A stretch of DNA of 64,000 nucleotides from Methylobacterium sp. NEAU K (GTDB lineage Bacteria; Pseudomonadota; Alphaproteobacteria; Rhizobiales; Beijerinckiaceae). The position numbers and the translations under genes are program-made. Positions 50,361 to 59,373 of this stretch are shown here, piece after piece. Every line of letters starts with the position of its first letter. Within the stretch, counting starts at the first letter, position 1. A model generated the notes under the pieces. The model made no database searches. It saw only the letters and a program-made list of their open reading frames with translations, and was not told the origin of the DNA. The stretch is taken from NCBI RefSeq assembly GCF_030700285.1, contig NZ_JAUYZJ010000026.1:1-64000 (forward strand). Reading direction: 5' to 3'.

Positions 50361-51581
50361 ATGAAGAGTATATTCGCGCTTGCGATACTATACGGCGGCA
50401 TGTGCGCCGCGCACGCCGATCCGCTGCCGCTCTTCCGGATCGGCGTCCTGACGGACCAGTCGGGCCTCTATGCCGACATCACCGGCCCCGGTTCCGTCGA
50501 GGCGGCACGCATGGCCGTCGAGGACTTCAACCCCGAGGCGAAGGGCTTCCGCGTCGAGGTCCTGTCGGCCGACCACCTGAACAAGCCCGATATCGGGGCC
50601 GCCATCGCCCGGCGGTGGTTCGACGTTGAGCACGTCGATGCCATCGTCGATGTGCCGACCTCGTCCGTCGCGCTCGCCGTGTCGAACATCGCCAGCGAGA
50701 AGGACAAGGCGTTCCTGATCGCCAGCGCCGGTACCTCGGACCTGACCGGCAAGAACTGCACGCGCACCAACGTCCACTGGACTTACGACACCTGGGCGCT
50801 CGGCAACAGCACGGCGCGAGCGGTGATCAAGCAAGGCGGTCAGTCCTGGTACTTCCTGACCACGGACTACGCCTTCGGGCACGCGCTGGAGCGCGATGCC
50901 TCTGAGGCCGTGGCGAAGGCCGGCGGCAAGGTCCTTGGGCACGTCCTGGCGCCCTTCCAGAGCACCGACTACTCCTCTTACCTCCTTCAGGCCCAGGGGA
51001 GCCGCGCGCAGGTCGTGGCGCTCGCGAATTCCGGCGGCGACACGATCAACGCCATCAAGCAGGCCTCGGAGTTCGGCCTGACCGAGGGCGGCCAGAAGCT
51101 CGTCGCGCTCCTCGCCTTCGTCTCCGACATCCACTCGGTCGGTCTGAAGGTCGCCCAGGGCCTGACCCTGACCGAGGCGTTCTACTGGGATCTCAACGAC
51201 GGCACCCGCGCGTGGTCGAAGCGGTTTGCGGCCCGCAATGGCGGCCGCTATCCGACGATGGATCAAGCCGGCGTCTACGCGTCGATGCTCCACTGGATGA
51301 AGGCCCTCGCCGCGCTCGACAAGGACAAGGCGCATCACGGCACCGACATCGTCGCGCAGATGAAGGCGATGCCCACGGACGATCCCCTGTTCGGGCACGG
51401 CTCGATCCGAGCTGACGGGCGTACCATCCACGACCTCTACCTGTTCCAGGTCAAGAGCCCCGCGGAGTCGAAGGGCGCGTACGACTACTACAAGCTCCTC
51501 GACACCATCCCCGGTGACCAGGCGTTCCGCCCGATGCCTGACGGGGGGTGCCCCCTGGTGGCCCACACGGCCGCGAAATAG
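50361..51581 (+). CDS. ABC-type substrate-binding protein (orphan), acu cluster
   Basis: Periplasmic type I binding protein of 406 residues, LivJ superfamily. Signal peptide (AILYGGMCAAHA-DPLPL), then FRIGVLTDQSGLYADITGPG and the lobe sequences TTDYAFGHALERDASEAV and NSGGDTINAIKQASEFGL. GGAGGAACGACC precedes the ATG. There are no permease or ATPase genes near it. Of the same superfamily as the 8128 protein but clearly different. Possibly binds the acid used by this cluster; ligand unknown. Confidence 0.9.
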   Translation: MKSIFALAILYGGMCAAHADPLPLFRIGVLTDQSGLYADITGPGSVEAARMAVEDFNPEAKGFRVEVLSADHLNKPDIGAAIARRWFDVEHVDAIVDVPTSSVALAVSNIASEKDKAFLIASAGTSDLTGKNCTRTNVHWTYDTWALGNSTARAVIKQGGQSWYFLTTDYAFGHALERDASEAVAKAGGKVLGHVLAPFQSTDYSSYLLQAQGSRAQVVALANSGGDTINAIKQASEFGLTEGGQKLVALLAFVSDIHSVGLKVAQGLTLTEAFYWDLNDGTRAWSKRFAARNGGRYPTMDQAGVYASMLHWMKALAALDKDKAHHGTDIVAQMKAMPTDDPLFGHGSIRADGRTIHDLYLFQVKSPAESKGAYDYYKLLDTIPGDQAFRPMPDGGCPLVAHTAAK

Positions 51582-51593
51582 GGCGGTCCCGCC

Positions 51594-52829
51594 ATGGCGC
51601 GCAGCGACCCCGGCACCGGCGAAGCCGTCAGCGCGAAACGGACGGCAGTCGTGCTGCTGCTCCTCAGCGAGGTCGCGGCGATGGCGACGTGGTTCGCGAC
51701 CACGGCCTCGATCGGCGCGATCCGCACGCACTGGACGCTGAGCCCCTTCCAGGAGGCCCTGCTGACCAACAGCGTGCAGGCCGGCTTCGTCGCCGGCACG
51801 CTGGTGAGCGCGCTGCTCGGGCTGGCCGACCGGTTCGACCTGCGCAGGCTGTTCTGTGCGGCCGCCGCCACGGCCGGCCTCGCCAACCTGCTGATGCTGG
51901 CCTTCGAGCCGACCTCGCCGGCGGTGCCGCTGCTGCGCTTCGTGACCGGGGCCTGCATGGCCGGCGTGTACCCGGTCGGCATGAAGATCGCCGCGACCTG
52001 GGCGGTGGGCGATCTCGGCCTGCTGATCGGCCTGCTGGTGGCGGCCCTGACCCTCGGCTCGGCGCTGCCGCACCTCGTGGCGGCGTTCGGCCAGCTCGAC
52101 TGGCACCTGCCCGTGATCGGTGCGGCGCTGGGGGCGCTCCTGGCGGCCGCCCTGATCCGCTTCGTGGGCCTCGGCCCCGCGATGGCCGAGGCGCCGCCCC
52201 TGCGCCTGGAGAACGTGTTGGAGGCTTGGCGCAATCGCGGTGTCCGCTTGGCCAATCTCGGCTATTTCGGCCACATGTGGGAACTCTACGCCATGTGGGC
52301 CTGGATCGGGGCGTTCATGGCGGCGAGCTTCCGTGAGCAGTACGGGAACGCACCGCCGTTCCCGCCGGAACTGGCCGCCTTCTGCGTGGTCGCGGCGGGG
52401 GCGTTCGGCGCCATGCTGGGCGGCTGGGCGGCGGACCGGTTCGGACGCACCCTGGTCACCGGCGCCTCGATGCTCGCCAGCGGAAGCTGCGCGATCGGGA
52501 TCGGCTTCCTGTTCGGCGGTCCCGCCTGGGCGGTGCTGTCGGTCGGCGTACTCTGGGGCGCAGCCGTGATCGCGGATTCGGCGCAGTTCTCGGCGGCGGT
52601 GAGCGAGCTCAGCGATCGCCGCCTGATCGGCACGATGCTGACCGTTCAGACCTGCGTCGGCTTCCTGCTGACGCTCGTGAGCATCCAGCTCATCGCCTTC
52701 GCCGGAACCTTCCTCGGGTGGCGGTTCGCCTTCGCGCTGCTCGCCATCGGGCCGTTCCTCGGTCTGGCCTCGATGCTGCGGCTGCGGCGCCTGCCCGAAG
52801 CCAAGCGACTCGCCGGAGGGCGCCTGTGA
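51594..52829 (+). CDS. MFS transporter
   Basis: A 411-residue major-facilitator permease with about twelve membrane helices. The first loop shows the typical SVQAGFVAGTLVSALLGLAD and RFDLRR (MFS 2-3 loop, cytoplasmic basic), and the mid loop reads GGWAADRFGRTLVTG. It starts 12 bp after the binding-protein stop and overlaps the next gene. The substrate is unknown; a small organic acid would fit the gene neighbourhood. Confidence 0.9.
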   Translation: MARSDPGTGEAVSAKRTAVVLLLLSEVAAMATWFATTASIGAIRTHWTLSPFQEALLTNSVQAGFVAGTLVSALLGLADRFDLRRLFCAAAATAGLANLLMLAFEPTSPAVPLLRFVTGACMAGVYPVGMKIAATWAVGDLGLLIGLLVAALTLGSALPHLVAAFGQLDWHLPVIGAALGALLAAALIRFVGLGPAMAEAPPLRLENVLEAWRNRGVRLANLGYFGHMWELYAMWAWIGAFMAASFREQYGNAPPFPPELAAFCVVAAGAFGAMLGGWAADRFGRTLVTGASMLASGSCAIGIGFLFGGPAWAVLSVGVLWGAAVIADSAQFSAAVSELSDRRLIGTMLTVQTCVGFLLTLVSIQLIAFAGTFLGWRFAFALLAIGPFLGLASMLRLRRLPEAKRLAGGRL

Positions 52830-52849
52830 CAGCGAGGAGGACGCAGACC

Positions 52850-53671
52850 GTGAGCTTCACCACGATCACCTACGAGACGCTCGCGCCCGTGGCCCGGATC
52901 ACGCTGAACCGCCCGGAGCGCACCAATGCGATCAGCGCGACCATGCTCACCGAGCTGGCACAGGCGATGGATGCGGCCGAGGCCGACTCCGCGGTGCGCG
53001 CCGTGATCGTGCGCGGGGCCGGCGCGGCCTTTTCCTCGGGGTTCGATCTCAAGGACCAGATGGCCCTGCGCCCCGAAGGCGTGAGCCAGTGGCGCCCGAT
53101 CCTGCGGAAGGATTTCGACGTACCGATGCGCTTCTGGCACTGCCCCAAGCCGACTATCGCGGCGGTGCGCGGCCCGTGCCTCGCGGGGGCCTGCGAGCTG
53201 GCCCTGGCCTGCGACCTGACCGTGGCCGCCGACGACGCCTTCTTCGGCGAGCCGGAACTCAAGTTCGGGGCCGGCATCGTCGTGATGATCCTGCCCTGGA
53301 TCGTCGGTCCAAAAGTCGCCAAGGAGATTATCCTGACGGGCGAGGACCGCATCCCGGCGCAACGCGCCTACGAGATCGGGATGGTCAACCGGGTGGTGCC
53401 CGCCGCCGAACTCGACGCGGCCGCGCTCCATCTCGCCCGGCACATCGCCGCGATCGACCCGAACCTCGTCAAGGAGACGAAGCGGGCGATCAACCGATCG
53501 ATCGAGGCGCGCGGCATGTTGGAGGCCCTGGAGGCGGCCCTCGACATCGACCTGCTGATCGAGGGCGAAGGCTCGCCGGACAAGCGGGCGTTCATGGACA
53601 TCGCCCGCGCTCAGGGCCTCAAGGCGGCGCTGGCGTGGCGCGACAGCCGCTTCCCGGGAGCGAGCACATGA
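52850..53671 (+). CDS. enoyl-CoA hydratase/isomerase family protein
   Basis: Crotonase-fold enzyme of 273 residues. Both crotonase catalytic glutamates are kept: in AGACELALACDL and in FFGEPELKFG. The oxyanion-hole segment AFSSGFDLKDQMA is typical. GAGGAGG lies 10 bp before the GTG at 52850; an in-frame GTG at 52826 would overlap the MFS stop. In this cluster it could hydrate acryloyl-CoA to 3-hydroxypropionyl-CoA or an analogue, which is inference. Its stop overlaps the ligase start by 4 bp. Confidence 0.9.
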   Translation: MSFTTITYETLAPVARITLNRPERTNAISATMLTELAQAMDAAEADSAVRAVIVRGAGAAFSSGFDLKDQMALRPEGVSQWRPILRKDFDVPMRFWHCPKPTIAAVRGPCLAGACELALACDLTVAADDAFFGEPELKFGAGIVVMILPWIVGPKVAKEIILTGEDRIPAQRAYEIGMVNRVVPAAELDAAALHLARHIAAIDPNLVKETKRAINRSIEARGMLEALEAALDIDLLIEGEGSPDKRAFMDIARAQGLKAALAWRDSRFPGAST

Positions 53672-55116
53672 CCGGCGCGCTCGCGGCGATCATGCTCGAG
53701 GGGCTCGCACGCCCGGGCAGTCGGGTGGACGAGGCCTCCGGTCCGGGGCTGTCGGGGCACGAGCTCGACACGCAGGCGGACCTCGTGGCGGGGCTGCTGC
53801 TGGGAGCGGGCGTGCGCCCGCAAGAGCCCGTGCACGTGGCAATAGGCAATCGGGCTTCGGATCTCGGGGCGCTGCTCGGCGTCTGGCGAGCGGGGGCCGT
53901 CACGGTGCCGGTCCATCGGTCCGCCGCGCCGCTCACGCGTGCGACCGTCGAGCGGGCGACGCGTGCCCGCTTCTTGATCGACGGACTCGCCCTGGATACG
54001 ATTGCGGGCGAGCCCCCGCCGGAGCGGCCCCTGCTCGACGGTGCTGCGCTCGTGGTCTTCACCTCGGGCAGCACCGGCACGCCGAAGGGCGTGGTGCTCG
54101 GGCACGCTGCCCTGGCGCGCAAGCTTTCGGTTCTCGACGGGCTGCTGGCCTTCCGCCCGGACGACGTGGTCGTGGTCCCGCTCCAGCTGACCTTCATCTT
54201 CGGGATCTGGACGAGCCTCCTGGCGATCCGCTCCGGGGCGACCCTCGTTCTCGTCGAGAAGTTCACCCGCGCGACGCTGGCGGGCGTGCTGGCGGAGAAG
54301 GCGACCGTCCTGGCCGCGGTGCCGACGATGCTGCGGGTCCTGATGACGGACGGCGCCCCGGCGGCCCCCCGCCTGCGCGCCGTGCTGACCGGAGGCGAGG
54401 CGCTCAGCCCGTCCCTGGCCCGGGCGGTCGGCGGAAGCTGGCCTGAGGCCGAGATCGTCGACCTCTACGGCTCGACCGAGACGGGGTCCTGTGATTTCTG
54501 CCATCGGCCGCGGGATACCGGCGACGCAGGCTCCATCGGCGTCCCGACCGAGGGCGTGTCCTTCCGCATCGTCCGGGACGATGGCATTTTGGCCCCTCCC
54601 GGCGCGGTGGGCGAGCTACGGATCCGCACTGCGTGCGGGATGCTCGGCTACCTCGACAATGCCGAGCTGACCCGAACCGCGTTCGAGGCGGACCATTTCC
54701 GGACGGGCGATCTCGCGCGCCTGCGCCCGGACGGTCAGGTCGAACTGGTCGGCCGCTCAAAGGAGATCATCTCACGCGGCGGCAACAAGATCTCGCCGCT
54801 GGAGATCGAGAACGCCCTGTGCGCGCATCCGGACGTCGCGGCGGCCCTGTGCGCCGGCGTTCCCGACGAGCGCCTCGGAGAGGCGATCCACGCGGTCGTC
54901 GTGCTGAAGCCCGGGCTCGCACTGACGGCGGACGAGCTCAGGCGCTGGGCATCGGTCAACCTCGAACGCTACAAGGTGCCGGACGTGATCGTCTTCAGCG
55001 ACGTGCTGCCGTCGGGCGCGACCGGCAAGGCGAGCCGGGCGATGGTCAGCACACTCACCCTGGCAGGTACCGATGGATCGTCAGCCGGCATACATCGCCC
55101 GCCGTCGGGTCTTTGA
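53668..55116 (+). CDS. adenylate-forming acyl/aryl-CoA ligase
   Basis: AMP-dependent ligase of 482 residues, short for the family. Signature VVFTSGSTGTPKGVVLGH, VDLYGSTETGSCDF, FRTGDLARLRPDGQVELVGR and KEIISRGGNKISPLEIEN are complete, and the catalytic Lys of PSGATGKASRAMV is present. It would activate an acid to its CoA ester for the hydratase and reductase of the same cluster. ATGA overlap with the hydratase gene. The substrate cannot be told from sequence. Confidence 0.9.
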   Translation: MTGALAAIMLEGLARPGSRVDEASGPGLSGHELDTQADLVAGLLLGAGVRPQEPVHVAIGNRASDLGALLGVWRAGAVTVPVHRSAAPLTRATVERATRARFLIDGLALDTIAGEPPPERPLLDGAALVVFTSGSTGTPKGVVLGHAALARKLSVLDGLLAFRPDDVVVVPLQLTFIFGIWTSLLAIRSGATLVLVEKFTRATLAGVLAEKATVLAAVPTMLRVLMTDGAPAAPRLRAVLTGGEALSPSLARAVGGSWPEAEIVDLYGSTETGSCDFCHRPRDTGDAGSIGVPTEGVSFRIVRDDGILAPPGAVGELRIRTACGMLGYLDNAELTRTAFEADHFRTGDLARLRPDGQVELVGRSKEIISRGGNKISPLEIENALCAHPDVAAALCAGVPDERLGEAIHAVVVLKPGLALTADELRRWASVNLERYKVPDVIVFSDVLPSGATGKASRAMVSTLTLAGTDGSSAGIHRPPSGL

Positions 55117-55166
55117 GCATCCCCGGCTCGATCACGGTCGAGCCTGAATAAGAAGCGGAGGAAACG

Positions 55167-56504
55167 ATGCCGGTCCAGCATGCTCCCCCACCCCCGGTCG
55201 AGGACGAGGCCTGTCCCTGTCGCGACGGCATGTTCGCCCCCCGGGGCGCCGACCGACGCCGCTTCCTCTTCGCCGCGGGCTCCGGGGTCGCCATGGGCCT
55301 CTCCACGGGCCGGGCCCGGGCCGAGGACAACCCCCCCGCTGGCGCCCGGTCCTTCGATGTGCCCGACGACCCGACCAAGGAGCAGGGTCGCGCCGTCGGC
55401 GCGGACGGCGGTTACGGTTCACGCTCGCAGTTCGAGAGGGCCGTTCGGGTGCGTTATCCGACGCCCAACGAGAACACGTCCTGGTCCTTGACCCCGCTCG
55501 CCGCGCTGGTCGGCAACCTCACGCCCTCTGCGCTGCACTTCGAGCGCCACCATGGCGGCATCCCGACTATCGATCCCGACCGCCACAGCCTCGTCGTCCA
55601 CGGCATGGTCGGCACCCCGAAGCGGTTCAGCATGGACGACCTCCGGAGGCTTCCGTCCGTGACGCGCAAGCACTTCATCGAATGCTCCGGCAACGGCCTG
55701 ACCGAGTGGAAGAAGCCGACGCTCAAGACCGTCCAGGGCACGCACGGACTGCTGAGCACGTCTGAGTGGACCGGCGTCCTGTTCGCGACGCTGGCCCGCG
55801 AGGTCGGCTTGGCCGAAGGCGGGGCCTGGGTTCTCGCCGAGGGGGCGGACGCCGCGGTGATGACCCGCTCCATTCCCCTGGAGAAGCTGCTCAAGGACGG
55901 GATCATCGCCTACGGCCAGAACGGTGAGGCGATCCGTCCCGAACAGGGCTATCCGGTCCGCCTGCTGCTGCCCGGCTACGAGGGCAACACACACATCAAG
56001 TGGCTGCGGCGGCTAGAAGTCAGCGACAAGCCCTTCATGACGCGGGAGGAAACCTCCAAGTACACGGACCTGATGGCCGACGGCCGCGCGCGGCAGTTCT
56101 CGCTCGACATGGACGCGAAGTCGGTCATCACCTTCCCGTCCGGCGAGATGCGCCTGCCCGGTCCCGGCGTCTATAACGTCACCGGCTTTGCCTGGTCGGG
56201 ACGCGGGCGGGTGCAATCGGTCGACGTCTCGGTCGACGCAGGCAAGACTTGGTATCCGGCCTACCTCGGCTCGGCACCCGAGCCGATGTGCACGGTGCGC
56301 TTCACCTTCCCGTGGAGCTGGGATGGCACGCCCGCCGTGCTGCAGAGCCGGTGCGTGGACGAGACCGGCTACGTCCAGCCGACCCGCCAGCAGTTGCTCG
56401 CCATCCGTGGCGACCACGGCCCATCGGCGTCGATATACCACCTGAACGCGATCCAGAGCTGGGCCGTCGCGAGCACCGGGGAGGTCAGCAATGTCCATGC
56501 GTGA
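55167..56504 (+). CDS. soxC: SoxC-type sulfite dehydrogenase, molybdopterin subunit
   Basis: Periplasmic sulfite-oxidase-fold enzyme of 445 residues. A twin-arginine signal ADRRRFLFAAGSGVAMG shows folded export. The Mo-ligand Cys173 lies in HFIECSGNGL, and the dimerisation domain follows with VRLLLPGYEGNTHIKW and VDVSVDAGKTWYPAYLG. GGAGGAAACG precedes the ATG at 55167. It is coupled to the cytochrome gene. Other Sox genes (soxXYZAB) are not in the window, so sulfite is the likelier substrate than thiosulfate. Confidence 0.92.
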   Translation: MPVQHAPPPPVEDEACPCRDGMFAPRGADRRRFLFAAGSGVAMGLSTGRARAEDNPPAGARSFDVPDDPTKEQGRAVGADGGYGSRSQFERAVRVRYPTPNENTSWSLTPLAALVGNLTPSALHFERHHGGIPTIDPDRHSLVVHGMVGTPKRFSMDDLRRLPSVTRKHFIECSGNGLTEWKKPTLKTVQGTHGLLSTSEWTGVLFATLAREVGLAEGGAWVLAEGADAAVMTRSIPLEKLLKDGIIAYGQNGEAIRPEQGYPVRLLLPGYEGNTHIKWLRRLEVSDKPFMTREETSKYTDLMADGRARQFSLDMDAKSVITFPSGEMRLPGPGVYNVTGFAWSGRGRVQSVDVSVDAGKTWYPAYLGSAPEPMCTVRFTFPWSWDGTPAVLQSRCVDETGYVQPTRQQLLAIRGDHGPSASIYHLNAIQSWAVASTGEVSNVHA

Positions 56505-57078
56505 GCGCGTGCGCGGCCTCGGTCCGACGGCCGCAGCCCTTCTCGGTCTTGCGCAGCTCGTGACGCCGGCTGCATCCCAGACGGCGGCGGAGACGCGGCT
56601 CGGTGTCGGCAAGCCGGTGACGGAGGTCGAACTCGGGGCGTACTTCTCGATCCCGCCTAGCGGGAAGGGATTGCCGGCGGGGCACGGCAGCGCCAAGGAA
56701 GGCGCCGTGGTCTTCCAGGAGCACTGCGCCGCCTGTCACGGCGAGAAGCTCCAGGGCAACATGGCGCCGGGCATCGGCGCCGACAGGTTGATCGGCGGTC
56801 GGGGGAGCCTCGCATCGGAAACCCCGATCAAGACGACCGAGAGCTACTGGCCGTATGCCACGACGCTGTTCGACTACATCAAACGTGCGATGCCGTTCAG
56901 CTCACCGGGTTCTCTGACTGACGACCAAGTCTATGCGGTCGTCGCGTATATCCTGTCGGAGGGACACGTCATCAAGACCGACGAGACGATCGACGCAACC
57001 ACCCTGCCTAAAGTCCGGATGCCCAACAGAGATGGTTTTATTCCCGATGCTCGGCCTGAACTGAGTCTTTATCGATAG
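56491..57078 (+). CDS. soxD: SoxD-type cytochrome c subunit
   Basis: Periplasmic c-type cytochrome that takes electrons from the molybdopterin subunit. The 195 residues have an N-terminal signal-like helix (PTAAALLGLAQLVTP) and one haem site, CAACH at 79-83 in HCAACHGEKLQGNMAPGI. RAMPFSSPGSLTDDQVYAVV contains a likely axial Met. Its ATG lies inside the soxC end (14-bp overlap) with GGGGAGG upstream. The usual SoxD is larger in some species, so this is the short form. Confidence 0.9.
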   Translation: MSMRERVRGLGPTAAALLGLAQLVTPAASQTAAETRLGVGKPVTEVELGAYFSIPPSGKGLPAGHGSAKEGAVVFQEHCAACHGEKLQGNMAPGIGADRLIGGRGSLASETPIKTTESYWPYATTLFDYIKRAMPFSSPGSLTDDQVYAVVAYILSEGHVIKTDETIDATTLPKVRMPNRDGFIPDARPELSLYR

Positions 57079-58557
57079 CGCATCATCACGGACTCGTTCA
57101 GATCCCGGGCCCGGTTGAGGATGGAGACCAGCGCCGATTATCGTGCCATGAGGATGAGGTACCTTCGGCCGAACCTATGCCGCTTTGTCTCGTGCTGGCG
57201 GATGTCTGGGACGGGATAGAGACAGCTTTCCGCACGGCCCTGACGGTGTTGGGCCTACGTTACAGTCTCGGCATTCAATCCTCGACGCGCCTTTGGCTGC
57301 CCGGAACAGCTCTTATGCCGCCCAAGACCTGGAGCGGGCGCGGTCGGCCGATCCGGTCGCGGCCCGGCCCGGATCAAAGGCCGCTCTGGACGGATGCGGC
57401 TTCTGGTTGAAGGGCTCGCAGCACTCGTCCCCGTCTTCGCGAGCGCAGCGATGACGGCGCGGCCGAAGGACATGCGGGAATCGCCGACCCGGCGCAGTCT
57501 CCTCGATCAGCCTACTCATCCAGTTGGCCTTTCCGGCGTCCTCTCGGGAGCGCGCTGGTCGCATGACCGGCTTCGGCTAAGCCCGCGATGCCGCGTCGGC
57601 ACCGGCTGGCCTCGCCGCCCTGCTGTCGGAGCCCGTCAGAGAGCGGAGCGCCACGAGGCTGATCGGAACCGGTCGCGCAAGCTAATATCAACACCCCAAG
57701 AGACCTAAGCTTGGCCTGTCGAGACGCCAGGCGGCGAAGCACGACGGCCAGAAGGCCATCGAGGTTGGCTGACTCCCCCGTCAGCTCGCTCGAAGTTTCT
57801 CGGTTCGCTCGAGCCTGAAACCGGCCACCCCGACGCAAATCAGATGGGCCGCAGTTCCTGCGAGCGGTCGGATAATTTCTTGTCGATCTGTCTCATGGGC
57901 ACCGGCGGTGGTCCGCCACGTTGGAACTCGACACATTGCAGCGATTCTCAATCGCCAAAATCCAGAACGCAGTTGGCGTCAAATACAGATGAATTTTGCA
58001 CTATACTATCATATTTCCGTATACAAAAAACAGTACTATGTGAGGCGCCGCGGCCTTGACGGGCCAGTGATCGCGATGTTTATTTGATTTAAGCTGGTTT
58101 ATTATGATTAATGAACTTAGGGTCCGCAATCTGGGAACATCCATTCGGGTAGTTTGCCCAAAATGGAGGCTTGAGGCTGTTCGGCGACTAAAGAGGAGCC
58201 TTCGGTCATCGCGTTGCCCGTGGCGTAAATGAACTCCCGACTGTTTGGCCAGAGGTCGGCCGCGCAAAGGGGAGAGACGGAGCGGGCCACGCACGGGGAT
58301 CGCTTTGTATCTGCACACAATGCCGGATCGGACGGCGCCTGCCTGAGGGTCAAGTCGTTCTCGCCGGCACGAACGAGCGACTTGATAGAGGTATCGCTTT
58401 AATGCCCGGATCTGATTATTTCGATCTTAAGTTCTGTAAATATGCCGAATGGCCGTAATATACATTTCATACATTCGATACGATCCATTTACTTGTGCCG
58501 TTTAGTCAACTCCAAATACAAACATCATCACGAATCAGAAATCGCTGAAGGCCAGCA
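57079..58557. other. 1.5-kb scar region with IS fragment and AT-rich end
   Basis: Apart from an IS701-type transposase fragment, no gene is supported in this gap. From about 57950 to 58110 and 58380 to 58560 the DNA is AT-rich in contrast to both flanking operons. A minus-strand 78-residue frame at 58117-58353 has no family. The gap probably marks past insertion or rearrangement. Confidence 0.55.
57177..57370 (+). pseudogene. IS701-family transposase fragment
   Basis: The frame reads LVLADVWDGIETAFRTALTV, LGLRYSLGIQSSTRLWLPGT and PKTWSGRGRP, matching the internal LADAGYG..FR.GLTALGL.Y.VGIQSST.VW..G...PPK.WSGRGRP block of IS701-type DDE transposases. Only about 65 residues remain; the usual protein is about 400. 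Upstream start, catalytic ends and terminal repeats are missing, and the frame degenerates after WTDAASG. Reads as a dead remnant. Confidence 0.8.
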
Positions 58558-59373
58558 ATGAATCTGTCGACCATCGTCGAAGTCAGGCGACCGATGTCGC
58601 TCGGCGAAATCCAGGGCTGGCATGACGGCTGCTCCTGGCTGGCCGGAGGCACGTGGTTGTTCTCCGAGCCGCAGCCGGCGGTCAATACGCTCATCGACCT
58701 CGACTCCTTGGGCTGGACACCGCTGGCGGTGACGGAGGCCGGACTGGACATCGCCGCGACGTGCCGCGTCGCGGAGCTGCAGGCCTTCGAGGGGCCGCCG
58801 GCGTGGCGCGCGGTGCCGCTGTTCCGCCAGTGCATCGATGCGTTCCTGATGTCGTTCAAGATCTGGAACGCCGCCACCATCGGCGGCAACATCTGCATGT
58901 CGCTGCCCGCGGGGGCGATGATCTCGCTGACCGCGGCGTTGGAAGGCGTCTGCACCCTGTGGCCTCGGGAAGGCGCGCCGCGCGAGGTCCCCGTCGTCGA
59001 CCTTGTGACCGGCAACCATGCCAACACGCTCCGGCCGGGCGAGCTGCTGCGCAACATCCGCCTGCCCGCTTCCGCCCTGGCGAAGCGCACGGCCATGCGT
59101 CAGGTGTCGCTGACCAAGCTCGGCCGGTCGGCCGCCCTGATCATCGCCACAGTGGGCGAGGACGGCGCGGATTTCCTGCTGACCGTCTCGGCCGCAACGC
59201 CCCGGCCCGTGCAGCTGCGCTTCTCCGCCTGCCCCTCGGCCGACGCGCTACGCGGCGCCCTCGACGAGCGCCTGCCGCTGCACGCCTATTTCGACGACGT
59301 GCACGGCTCGGCGCCCTACAAGCAGCACGTCACGCGATACCTCGCCGAACAGATCCGCTTGGAGCTCGCATGA
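58558..59373 (+). CDS. molybdenum hydroxylase FAD-binding subunit
   Basis: FAD subunit of the xanthine dehydrogenase/CO dehydrogenase family, 271 residues. It has WLAGGTWLFSEP (FAD loop), AATIGGNICMSLPAGAMI and RLPASALAKRTAM. It passes electrons from the fused iron-sulfur/molybdopterin subunit encoded next. Its stop overlaps that gene by 4 bp (59370-59373). GAAGG lies 9 bp before the ATG. Confidence 0.92.
   Translation: MNLSTIVEVRRPMSLGEIQGWHDGCSWLAGGTWLFSEPQPAVNTLIDLDSLGWTPLAVTEAGLDIAATCRVAELQAFEGPPAWRAVPLFRQCIDAFLMSFKIWNAATIGGNICMSLPAGAMISLTAALEGVCTLWPREGAPREVPVVDLVTGNHANTLRPGELLRNIRLPASALAKRTAMRQVSLTKLGRSAALIIATVGEDGADFLLTVSAATPRPVQLRFSACPSADALRGALDERLPLHAYFDDVHGSAPYKQHVTRYLAEQIRLELA

Noticed and set aside
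55167..57078. Full thiosulfate-oxidising Sox system
   Set aside because: Only SoxC- and SoxD-type genes are present; soxXYZAB are not in the window.
58653..59369. N-terminal extension of the molybdenum-hydroxylase frame
   Set aside because: This part overlaps the FAD-subunit gene in another frame and is Arg/Gly-rich; the true start is the ATG at 59370 with a 4-bp overlap.
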